From: Oscillospiraceae bacterium
GTDB taxonomy: Bacteria > Bacillota > Clostridia > Oscillospirales > Acutalibacteraceae
NCBI GenBank assembly: GCA_015066015.1
Contig: SVPE01000004.1
Span: 92,727-156,726 of the forward strand
Direction: 5' to 3'
DNA: 64,000 nucleotides
The first letter of the stretch is position 1, and the number at the start of each line of letters is the position of its first letter. Of this stretch, positions 16,816-24,948 are shown piece after piece. Under the pieces are notes generated by a model, which saw only the letters and a program-made list of their open reading frames with translations, had not been told where the DNA came from and made no database searches. The position numbers were made by a program, and so were the translations under genes.

Positions 16816-17807
16816 AACATATAAATGTTGCACTTTTTGTGCCTGATGCCGGTTGTCCGCACAGATGTAGCTTCTGTAATCAGAAAACAATTTCAGGTTC
16901 AGTTAACGCTCTTCGTCCGGATGAAATCGATTCATCGGTAAAAACAGCGTTGAGCAGTGCCGATTGTAATGAAGGTGAAATCGCTTTTTTCGGTGGTAGC
17001 TTCACTGCAATCGACAGAGAATATATGATTTCGCTTCTTGCAAGAGCTTATGCATATGTAAACAAGGGCTTATTCAAAGGTATCCGTATATCGACGAGAC
17101 CTGACTGCATTTCGCAGGAGATACTTGTTATATTGAAAAAATACGGTGTGACTGCAATTGAGCTCGGTTGTCAGAGTATGGATGACGATGTATTACTTTT
17201 AAACAGCCGCGGACACAGTAAGTCTGATGTCATCAGGTCAGTCGAAATGATTAAACATTTCGGATTTGAGCTTGGTTTACAGATGATGACCGGCCTGTAC
17301 GGTGATACTGAGGAAAAGACAATTGCTACTGCGGAATCAATAATTTCACTCAAGCCCGATACAGTAAGAATTTATCCTACCGTGGTGTTGGAAGGTACAA
17401 GACTTTGTGAGCTTTACAGGCAAGGTGAGTATAGACCGCAAACCGTTGAGGAGGCGGCTCAGCTTTGTAAAAGGCTTCTGAAAATGTTCAATGAAGCCAA
17501 TATCAGGGTTATTAGATTAGGACTTCATTCCGGTGGCAATGTAGATGACGGCTTTGTAGCGGGTGCATATCATCCGGCTTTCAGAGAAATATGCGAAAGT
17601 AAGCTTTATTTTGATGAAGTTGTGTCGCAGATTGAATCAGAAGCCATTCCAAAAGGTAAAATAGAGATAACCGTCGGCAATAAATATGTTTCAATGCTGA
17701 CAGGACAAAAGAAATCAAATCTTCATATGCTTAATGATTTGGGTTATGAGGTAACAATTGTTCAAAATAAGGACTATCCAAAATATAAAGTTAGTGTGCG
17801 AGGTTAA
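16812..17807 (+). CDS. Radical SAM protein, Elp3-like, of the rnc-smc cluster
   Basis: A 331-aa radical S-adenosylmethionine enzyme. The cluster motif is CPHRCSFCNQ (CxxxCxxC) at residues ~14-22, followed by FFGGSFTAID, the glycine-rich SAM motif. The C-terminal part (RLGLHSGG) matches the small radical-SAM C-terminal domain seen in clostridial Elp3-like proteins. It lacks the acetyltransferase domain of true Elp3. The start is TTG 16812, overlapping the rnc stop, with ATGGGGA upstream. Clostridial genomes often carry this gene between rnc and smc; its substrate, probably an RNA or a cofactor, is not established. Confidence 0.82.
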   Translation: MKHINVALFVPDAGCPHRCSFCNQKTISGSVNALRPDEIDSSVKTALSSADCNEGEIAFFGGSFTAIDREYMISLLARAYAYVNKGLFKGIRISTRPDCISQEILVILKKYGVTAIELGCQSMDDDVLLLNSRGHSKSDVIRSVEMIKHFGFELGLQMMTGLYGDTEEKTIATAESIISLKPDTVRIYPTVVLEGTRLCELYRQGEYRPQTVEEAAQLCKRLLKMFNEANIRVIRLGLHSGGNVDDGFVAGAYHPAFREICESKLYFDEVVSQIESEAIPKGKIEITVGNKYVSMLTGQKKSNLHMLNDLGYEVTIVQNKDYPKYKVSVRG

Positions 17808-17811
17808 CAGT

Positions 17812-20800
17812 ATGATATTAACAGCACTTGAAATGCAGGGCTTCAAATCCTTTCCCGAAAAAACAGTTCTTAAATTCGGAAAAGGTATAACTGCTGTTGT
17901 CGGACCTAACGGTAGCGGTAAGAGTAACATTTCCGATGCCGTTCGTTGGGTTCTTGGTGAGCAGTCAAGTAAGTCTTTGCGCGGTTCTAAAATGGAAGAT
18001 GTCATTTTTGACGGTACAAAGGTAAGAAAAGCATACGGCTATGCTCAGGTTACTCTGCGCCTTGACAACAAGGACAGATCGCTTAAGGGTTATGATTCCG
18101 ACGAAGTAAGTGTTACAAGGCGTTACTACCGTTCAGGTGAAAGTGAATACAAGATTAACGGTGCCTCTGTCAGATTACGTGATGTTCATGAGCTTTTTAT
18201 GGATACAGGTCTCGGCAGAGATGGCTATTCAATGGTAAGCCAGGGAAAAATTGCCGATATGGTAAGCGGTAAAGGTAAGGAATGCCGAGAAATGCTGGAA
18301 GAAGCTGCCGGCATCTCATCTTACCGTTACAGAAGAAATGATTCACTTAAAAAGCTTGCTCAGGCTGAGGATAATCTTATAAGATTAAGAGATATTCTTT
18401 CTGAACTTGAAAGCAGAGTCGGACCCTTGAAGCATCAGAGTGAAAAAGCCGAGAAATTTCTTGTGCTTTCTGAAGAAAAGAAAAAGCTTGAAATCGGATT
18501 ATGGCTTCACAATATTGATAAGCTCCGTGATGATCTGAGAAAACAGGAAGATAATATTGCAATTGCTTCGGGTCATTACGGTGAGGTTGAAGAAGAGCTT
18601 TCAAAAATTGAAGAACAGATAGAAGAAAGCATAAAAACTACTCAGAATATCAACATCGAAATTGAAGAAATTCGTCATAATATTTCCCTTCTTGAAGAGG
18701 AGGCTGCATCTGCAGGTAGCCAAAAGGCAGTTCTCGAAAGCTCGATTGTTCACAGCAGAGACACTATTGAACGTATTGAAAAAAGCCGTGATGACAGTGA
18801 AAGTGACAAAAACGAGCTTTTAAAAGAGATTCAAACAGAAGAAAAGCTTATTTCACAGATTGAAAGTATAAAAGCTAAGAAAACCGAAGAGTATAATGCA
18901 GCAAATGCAGAGCTTGAAAAAATGAAGAGCTCGGGCGGTGAGCTCAAGCAGGAACGAGATAAAATTTCAGGTGAAATTACTGCTCTTACAGCATTGCTTG
19001 CAGACTACAGAGTAAAGATGTCAACGGCACTGTCTTCAAAGAATGAAATTCTCGCAAGACAGGAAATCGTTGATAGCCTCGTTGTCGGTAAAAAGAATGC
19101 TGTTGCAGAATTCGAAGGCAAAATTACAGATGTAAAAAAGTCTGTTGAGGAAAGCGCAAATGAAATAACAGAGTTAAACAACGCCTTGAGCGGTTACAGC
19201 CTCAGATATAGGCAAAAGAATGAAAAGGCGGACAAGCTGAAAAAAGAACTTGATGAAAAGTTGTTTGAAAGTCAGCGGGTCTCATCTAAAATAAAAATGC
19301 TCCTTGAACTTGAAAAAAATATGGAAGGTTATTCGGGAGCAGTCAAAAGAGTTATCAAAGAAGGCGAAAAAGGCGCTTTAAAGGGTATCCACGGCACAAT
19401 TTCACAGCTGATTTCTGTGAAATCAGAGTTTGCGGTTGCAATTGAAACTGCTTTTGGTAATTCAATTCAGAATATAGTTACTGATACAGAAAATGATGCA
19501 AAGGTTGCTATTAATTTCCTTAAAAAATCCAACCTTGGACGAGCTACTTTTCAACCGATTTCTGCAATTAAGGGAAAGACCCTTGATGAGAATGACCTTG
19601 AAGATTGCTACGGTTACGTTGATACTGCAGTAAACCTTATAACATATGATGCTTTATATCATGAAATTATAACTTCACTTATTGGCAAAACTGTTGTGGC
19701 AGAGGATCTTACAAGTGCAATCAACATAGCCAAAAAGTACGGTCACAGATTCAAAATCGTTACTCTTGACGGACAGGTTATCAATCCGGGCGGATCTATG
19801 ACCGGCGGTTCTCAGGACAGAAGTGCCGGTTTTCTTTCAAGATCAACCGAAATTGAAGAAATGAAGGTTAAACAAACAGCTCTTGATGAAAAGGTGGAGT
19901 CTCTTACCTCTTCTTATGAAAAGCTTACGGCGGAGTTAGATGCACTTGAACGTGAAACCGAGTGTCTGAAGCAGAGCGTAGCAGTTGCTCAGGAAGAAAA
20001 GATCCGTATCGAAGGACAGCTTGATCTTGTTTTACAACAGTATACTTCTGTTAAGCTGGATCTTGAAGAGCTTCTAAGGGAAAAGTCAGAGTCTGAAAAG
20101 AGACTCAAAGAAATTGAAGATGATTACAATAAATCCGTTCAGGCAGTAAATGATTTCACTCAGAGGATTGAAGGCGGAGAAGAAAGTCTTAAGAATCTTA
20201 GCGAAAAGAATGAAGTTATTATTAGTAAAAGTGAAGAAATTGCCTCTATGATTTCCGGACTGACTCTTGACATACACGGTGCTGACAAAGATTTGCAGGC
20301 ACGTATGCAGGCTTTGAATATGCTTAAAGCAAGACTTATCAACTATGAAAATAAAGATAAGGAGCTTGACGAGGAAATAGTGTCAATCAAGCTTAAAATA
20401 ACAGAAACTGAAGGCAAAATTCTCGAACTTGCAGAGCTTTCAAGAAATCTCTATGATAAGAGAAAGCAGAGCAACAATGATATACTCGAACTGCAGAAGA
20501 GAAGAAGCGCTGAAGAGGAAAGAGCCTCTGAGCTTCGTACAACCGAGCGCTCAAAGACTGCTGAAAGAGAAAAAGTAAACGGAGAACTTGCTCGTCTTGA
20601 AGAGCGCAAGGAATCAATGCAGAAGGATTGTCTTGATACAGAAAACAAGCTTTTTGATGAGTATCAGCTTACAAGGCGAGAAGCAGAAGCTACCGTTGCA
20701 AAGCCCGCTGAACCAAGAGTTGCTCAGAGAACTCTTAATGAAATCAAAGGCAAAATCAGAGCTCTCGGCTCCGTTCATGTAGGCGCTATCGAAGAGTATA

Positions 20801-21387
20801 AGGAAGTGAAGGAACGCTTTGAATTTATGTCAGAGCAGGTAGAAGATGTTGAGAAATCCAAGAGAGAGCTCACAAGACTTATTACTGAGCTTACTGATAA
20901 GATGTCATGTCAGTTCAGAGAGCAGTTTACAAAAATCAATCTGAACTTCAACGATACCTTCCGTGAGCTTTTCGGTGGCGGCAAGGCAGAGCTGATTATT
21001 GAAAATCCCGCAGATATACTTGAAAGCAACATCGACATCAAGCTTCAACCGCCCGGAAAAAATGTAAAGAGACTAGATTCTCTTTCCGGTGGTGAAAAAG
21101 GCCTTTCAGCGATCGCTCTTCTCTTTGCTATTATGAAGGTTAACCCGGCTCCGTTCTGTATTTTTGACGAGGTTGAGGCTGCTCTTGACGACGTTAATGT
21201 AACAAGATATGCTCAGTATGTAAGAAAAATGACTGATAATACGCAGTTTATCCTTATCACCCACAGACGCGGTACAATGGAAGAAGCCGATATGCTTTAC
21301 GGTATTACAATGCAGGAGCAGGGTGTTTCAAAGCTTCTTGAGCTTAAAACCGCAGAGCTTGCAAAGCAGCTCGGCATTACAGGTTAA
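17812..21387 (+). CDS. smc: Chromosome segregation protein SMC
   Basis: A 1191-aa condensin ATPase. The N-terminal head carries Walker A GPNGSGKSNI at 31-40 and QGKIADMV. Two long coiled-coil arms (~165-500 and ~680-1020) flank a hinge (~515-660, KGIHGTISQLI ... GHRFKIVTLDGQVINPGG). The C-terminal head has the ABC signature LSGGEKG at 1091 and Walker B FCIFDEVEAALDD at ~1115. The ATG at 17812 is preferred (GAGG 9 bp upstream) over an upstream in-frame ATG inside the radical SAM gene. ScpA and ScpB are not in this window. Followed directly by ftsY. Confidence 0.97.
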   Translation: MILTALEMQGFKSFPEKTVLKFGKGITAVVGPNGSGKSNISDAVRWVLGEQSSKSLRGSKMEDVIFDGTKVRKAYGYAQVTLRLDNKDRSLKGYDSDEVSVTRRYYRSGESEYKINGASVRLRDVHELFMDTGLGRDGYSMVSQGKIADMVSGKGKECREMLEEAAGISSYRYRRNDSLKKLAQAEDNLIRLRDILSELESRVGPLKHQSEKAEKFLVLSEEKKKLEIGLWLHNIDKLRDDLRKQEDNIAIASGHYGEVEEELSKIEEQIEESIKTTQNINIEIEEIRHNISLLEEEAASAGSQKAVLESSIVHSRDTIERIEKSRDDSESDKNELLKEIQTEEKLISQIESIKAKKTEEYNAANAELEKMKSSGGELKQERDKISGEITALTALLADYRVKMSTALSSKNEILARQEIVDSLVVGKKNAVAEFEGKITDVKKSVEESANEITELNNALSGYSLRYRQKNEKADKLKKELDEKLFESQRVSSKIKMLLELEKNMEGYSGAVKRVIKEGEKGALKGIHGTISQLISVKSEFAVAIETAFGNSIQNIVTDTENDAKVAINFLKKSNLGRATFQPISAIKGKTLDENDLEDCYGYVDTAVNLITYDALYHEIITSLIGKTVVAEDLTSAINIAKKYGHRFKIVTLDGQVINPGGSMTGGSQDRSAGFLSRSTEIEEMKVKQTALDEKVESLTSSYEKLTAELDALERETECLKQSVAVAQEEKIRIEGQLDLVLQQYTSVKLDLEELLREKSESEKRLKEIEDDYNKSVQAVNDFTQRIEGGEESLKNLSEKNEVIISKSEEIASMISGLTLDIHGADKDLQARMQALNMLKARLINYENKDKELDEEIVSIKLKITETEGKILELAELSRNLYDKRKQSNNDILELQKRRSAEEERASELRTTERSKTAEREKVNGELARLEERKESMQKDCLDTENKLFDEYQLTRREAEATVAKPAEPRVAQRTLNEIKGKIRALGSVHVGAIEEYKEVKERFEFMSEQVEDVEKSKRELTRLITELTDKMSCQFREQFTKINLNFNDTFRELFGGGKAELIIENPADILESNIDIKLQPPGKNVKRLDSLSGGEKGLSAIALLFAIMKVNPAPFCIFDEVEAALDDVNVTRYAQYVRKMTDNTQFILITHRRGTMEEADMLYGITMQEQGVSKLLELKTAELAKQLGITG

Positions 21388-21418
21388 ATATTTATTTTCA
21401 CCCCTTAGGAGGTAAATT

Positions 21419-22354
21419 ATGGGAATTTTTAAAAAGTTCGGGTTTGGTCTGAAGAAAACCCGTGAGGGAATGACCGGCAGAATCGAAGATGTTCTCGGTG
21501 CATATGAGGAAATCACCGATGATTTTTACGATGATCTTGAGGAAGCACTCATTATGGGCGATATCGGTATGAAAACCGCAACCGATATTGTTGAGGAGCT
21601 CAGAAAAAGAGTAAATCACAACGAAGTGCGTAACCCGAAGCACGCCAAGATGATTATTTCAGATATTATTGCAGATATGATCGATGGCGGCGAGGATATG
21701 GGTCTTGTTACCATTCCTTCAATTATACTTGTTATCGGTGTTAACGGTGTCGGCAAAACAACCACCATCGGTAAGCTTGCTGCAATGTATAAAAAAGAGG
21801 GGAAGCGTGTAATCCTCGGTGCGGCAGATACCTTCAGAGCCGCTGCAATTGAACAGCTCGAAATATGGGCTGACAGAGCCGGTGTTGATATTATTAAGCA
21901 CAAAGAAGGTGCTGACCCTGCTGCAGTTGTTTACGATACAATTGAAGCCGGTCTTTCGAGAGACTGCGACATCATCATCTGCGACACTGCAGGCAGACTC
22001 CACAACAAGAAAAACCTTATGGATGAGCTTGCAAAGATTTACAGAGTCGTTGAAAAGAAGCTCCCTTACGCCGACCGTGAAATTCTCCTTGTGCTTGATG
22101 CGACAACGGGTCAGAATGCGGTAAATCAGGCAAAGGAATTTATGAACGTTGCTGAGCTTACGGGTATTGCTCTTACAAAGCTTGACGGTACTGCAAGAGG
22201 CGGTGTTGTGCTTACTATTAAAAACGAGCTGAAGCTTCCCGTCAAGTTTATCGGTGTCGGTGAGCAGATTGATGATCTTCAGCCGTTTAAGCCGAAAATT
22301 TTTGCAAAGGCTCTTTTTGAGGATACCTCAACGACTTTTGCAGATGAGGATTGA
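21419..22354 (+). CDS. ftsY: Signal recognition particle receptor FtsY
   Basis: A 311-aa SRP GTPase that docks ribosome-SRP complexes at the membrane. The NG domain includes VNGVGKTTTIGKLA (G1), ADTFRAAAIEQL, CDTAGRLHNKKN (G3), LTKLDGTARGG (G4) and GVGEQIDDLQPF. The acidic A domain of proteobacterial FtsY is absent, leaving a short basic N-terminus (MGIFKKFGFGLKKTREG), as is usual in Firmicutes. The TTAGGAGG site lies 6 bp before the ATG. The order smc-ftsY is conserved in Clostridia and Bacilli. Confidence 0.96.
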   Translation: MGIFKKFGFGLKKTREGMTGRIEDVLGAYEEITDDFYDDLEEALIMGDIGMKTATDIVEELRKRVNHNEVRNPKHAKMIISDIIADMIDGGEDMGLVTIPSIILVIGVNGVGKTTTIGKLAAMYKKEGKRVILGAADTFRAAAIEQLEIWADRAGVDIIKHKEGADPAAVVYDTIEAGLSRDCDIIICDTAGRLHNKKNLMDELAKIYRVVEKKLPYADREILLVLDATTGQNAVNQAKEFMNVAELTGIALTKLDGTARGGVVLTIKNELKLPVKFIGVGEQIDDLQPFKPKIFAKALFEDTSTTFADED

Positions 22355-22359
22355 TGAAA

Positions 22360-22941
22360 ATGAAAATATTAATTGCAACTCACAATAAGCACAAATTAGC
22401 TGAAATATCAAGAATTCTTGAACCGATGGGTTATGAGGTCGTGACCGACAGAGATGTAGGCATAGAGCTTACTGATGTTGAAGAAAACGGCAAGACCTTT
22501 CTCGAGAACGCAAGGATTAAGGCCGAATCCGGTTGCCGTGAAAGCGGACTTCCTTGTATCGCTGATGACAGCGGACTTTGTGTTGACGCGCTGGGCGGTG
22601 AGCCTGGTGTTTATTCCGCAAGATATGCAGGAAATCACGGTGATGATGCTGCCAACAACGAAAAGCTTCTTTTAAATCTGAAGAATGTTCCTGATGAAAA
22701 AAGAACAGCGCGATTCGTATGTTCTATTTGTGTGTCATTTCCTGACGGAAGCGAAATTACCGCAGAAGGTGTCTGTGAAGGTAAAATTGGTTATGAGTAC
22801 AGAGGTAACAACGGTTTCGGATACGATCCGCTTTTTATGGTAGGGGATAAAAGCTTCGCTGAATTTACTTCCGAAGAGAAAGATGCCGTCAGTCACAGAG
22901 GCAATGCACTAAAGAATCTGCAACAATTAATGAGAAACTAA
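22360..22941 (+). CDS. rdgB: XTP/dITP diphosphatase (RdgB/HAM1 family)
   Basis: A 193-aa nucleotide-pool sanitising enzyme that removes XTP and dITP. The N-terminus MKILIATHNKHKLAEI and the motifs CIADDSGLCVDALGGEPGVYSARYAG, GFGYDPLF and SHRGNAL are diagnostic. Two upstream in-frame starts exist (22354 ATG, 22351 TTG), but GAGGA (22346-22350) is best spaced for the ATG at 22360. It follows ftsY without a gap. Confidence 0.95.
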   Translation: MKILIATHNKHKLAEISRILEPMGYEVVTDRDVGIELTDVEENGKTFLENARIKAESGCRESGLPCIADDSGLCVDALGGEPGVYSARYAGNHGDDAANNEKLLLNLKNVPDEKRTARFVCSICVSFPDGSEITAEGVCEGKIGYEYRGNNGFGYDPLFMVGDKSFAEFTSEEKDAVSHRGNALKNLQQLMRN

Positions 22942-22963
22942 ACTTATATACAGGAGATTTACA

Positions 22964-23371
22964 ATGACTGGTAAAGAAAGAGCAAAATTCAGAGCGCAGG
23001 CGAATCATCTTGAACCTCTTTTTCAGGTTGGTAAGGGTGGAATGTCTGATGCACTTATAAAGCAGACTGATGACGCTTTAAGAGCACGTGAGCTTATTAA
23101 GGTTAAGGTTCTTCTGGAATCTTCACCTATTACTCCGAGAGAAACTGCGGATGCACTTGCTGCGGCAACCGGTGCAGAGGTTATTCAGGTAATCGGCGGT
23201 GTAATTGTTCTTTACAGAGAAAGCCCCGAGCTAAAAGAAAAGGCGCTGATTAAAGAGCAAAATAAAAAGAAAGCCGCAAAGCTTCAGCGTGAAAAGGCTG
23301 CAGCTGAAAGACGCGAAAGCAATAAAAAGTTTCGTTTCACCGGTAAGGTGAGTGCAAAGGGTAAGAAATAA
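22964..23371 (+). CDS. yhbY: YhbY family ribosome-assembly RNA-binding protein (CRM domain)
   Basis: A 135-aa protein. The first ~97 residues form a CRM domain with the GxxG-type loop VGKGGMS and ELIKVKVL, which binds pre-50S rRNA. The last ~35 residues (RESNKKFRFTGKVSAKGKK) are a lysine-rich tail longer than that of the minimal E. coli protein. Its neighbours NadD and RsfS are its usual companions in Firmicutes. CAGGAG precedes the ATG. Confidence 0.92.
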   Translation: MTGKERAKFRAQANHLEPLFQVGKGGMSDALIKQTDDALRARELIKVKVLLESSPITPRETADALAAATGAEVIQVIGGVIVLYRESPELKEKALIKEQNKKKAAKLQREKAAAERRESNKKFRFTGKVSAKGKK

Positions 23372-23372
23372 A

Positions 23373-24566
23373 ATGCGTATCGGAATTTTCGGCGGAACCT
23401 TCAATCCGCCTCATCTCGGACATAAGCATCTTGCTGAAGAAATTAAAGAAAAGGCAAGCCTTGATAAAATAGTAATCATACCTGCATATACTCCTCCCCA
23501 CAAGGTGAGTAAGGAGCTTGCCGATGCAGAGCATCGTGTGAAGATGTGTGAGTTGCTTTTTAGCGAAGATTTTTACGAGGTAAGCGACCTTGAAATAAAG
23601 CGGCAGGGTAAAAGCTATACCGTTGACACGGTTACGCAGCTAAGGAAGTTTTATCCCGAGGACGAGCTGTTTCTTATAATCGGTGCCGATATGCTTATGA
23701 GCTTTGACAAATGGTACCGCTATGAGGATATATTGACTGATGTAAAGCTGTGTGTTTCCGTAAGGGACGATGAAGTGAAAACAGCTGACCTTTGCGATTT
23801 TGCAAAAAACTCACTTAAGCTTGATGTTGAAAAAAACGAAATCATAATTGCAGATGTAGAACCTTATATCTGCAGCTCAACCGATGTAAGGCTGCATATT
23901 TCAATAGGAATTGACGCAACGATGCTTACAAGTGTTGAGGTTTATAATTATGCAAGACTCAATCTTCTGTACGAGAGTCCTCATATGGATATTAAAAAGC
24001 TTTTAAAAGAAAAGCTCGACGATTATAGATTCCTTCATTCGCTTAATGTTGCAGAAAGTGCGGCAATGCTTGCACTGATGTACGGCGGTGATGAAGAGAA
24101 AGCGTATTTCGCAGGACTTGTCCATGACATAATGAAAAATGCAACTAAAGAAGAACAGTTGCAAATTATGGAAAAAGGTGGTATAATCCTTAGTCGGACC
24201 GAAAAAAACAACCCCAAGCTGTGGCACGCTATGGCAGGGGAATGTTATCTTCGCACTGAAATGGGTATAACGGATAATGAAATACTTTCTGCTGTAAGAT
24301 ATCACACTACGGGAAAAGCAGGTATGAGTCTGCTTGACAAAATTGTTTATATCGCGGATTATATTTCAGCAGAGAGAGATTATTCCGATGTTGACGTTAT
24401 GCGTCAGCTTGCTGTAACAAAGGATCTTGATGAGGCAGCTTTATATGCACTTAAGTATTCTTTTGTGTCACTTTCTGAAAAGGAAAAGCTCATCCATCCC
24501 GACAGCGTTGAATACTATAATGAGCTTATCATAAAAATTAAAAAGAAAAGGAGAAAATTTTTATGA
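23373..24566 (+). CDS. nadD: NadD-YqeK fusion: nicotinate-nucleotide adenylyltransferase plus HD-domain diadenosine tetraphosphatase
   Basis: A 397-aa two-domain protein. Residues 1-~200 are NadD, which makes deamido-NAD from NaMN and ATP: FGGTFNPPHLGH at 6-17 and the ISSTxxR-type motif CSSTDVR at 167-173. Residues ~205-397 match YqeK, an HD-superfamily Ap4A hydrolase: RFLHSLNVAESAAML, GLVHDIMKN (HD at 251-252), WHAMAGE and YIADYISAERDY. In most Firmicutes nadD and yqeK are two adjacent genes, and here one uninterrupted frame covers both. The ATG at 23373 is used, 1 bp after the yhbY stop. The stop overlaps the rsfS start by 4 bp. Confidence 0.92.
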   Translation: MRIGIFGGTFNPPHLGHKHLAEEIKEKASLDKIVIIPAYTPPHKVSKELADAEHRVKMCELLFSEDFYEVSDLEIKRQGKSYTVDTVTQLRKFYPEDELFLIIGADMLMSFDKWYRYEDILTDVKLCVSVRDDEVKTADLCDFAKNSLKLDVEKNEIIIADVEPYICSSTDVRLHISIGIDATMLTSVEVYNYARLNLLYESPHMDIKKLLKEKLDDYRFLHSLNVAESAAMLALMYGGDEEKAYFAGLVHDIMKNATKEEQLQIMEKGGIILSRTEKNNPKLWHAMAGECYLRTEMGITDNEILSAVRYHTTGKAGMSLLDKIVYIADYISAERDYSDVDVMRQLAVTKDLDEAALYALKYSFVSLSEKEKLIHPDSVEYYNELIIKIKKKRRKFL

Positions 24567-24919
24567 CAGATCTTGAAATTTTAAAAGAAATTGTCAGAGT
24601 CCTTGATAAAAAGAAGGCAAAAGACATTAAGGCAATTGAAATTACGGAGCATTCAATCGTTGCCGATTACTTCATTATCTGCTCGGGTACATCAAATACT
24701 CATGTAAAGTCTCTTTCCGATGAGGTTGAGTACGAGCTGAAGGAAAAGGGTGTTAATCCTTATCATATTGAAGGTAAGGCGACAGGATGGATTCTTCTTG
24801 ATTATAACAGTATCCTTGTGCATGTTTTTACGGGTGAAACAAGAGATTACTATAACCTTGAAAGACTTTGGCAGGATGCAAGAGAAATTGACATTTCCGA
24901 TGTAGTAACGGAAGACTAA
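24563..24919 (+). CDS. rsfS: Ribosomal silencing factor RsfS
   Basis: A 118-aa protein that binds L14 on the 50S subunit and blocks subunit joining during starvation. Family motifs are DIKAIEI, ADYFIICSGTSNTHVKSL, EGKATGWILLDYNSILVHVFTGETRDYYNLERLW. AAAGGAG precedes the ATG, which overlaps the NadD-YqeK stop. Confidence 0.95.
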   Translation: MTDLEILKEIVRVLDKKKAKDIKAIEITEHSIVADYFIICSGTSNTHVKSLSDEVEYELKEKGVNPYHIEGKATGWILLDYNSILVHVFTGETRDYYNLERLWQDAREIDISDVVTED

Positions 24920-24948
24920 AATGTAATTAATTAAACGGAGTGATAAAT

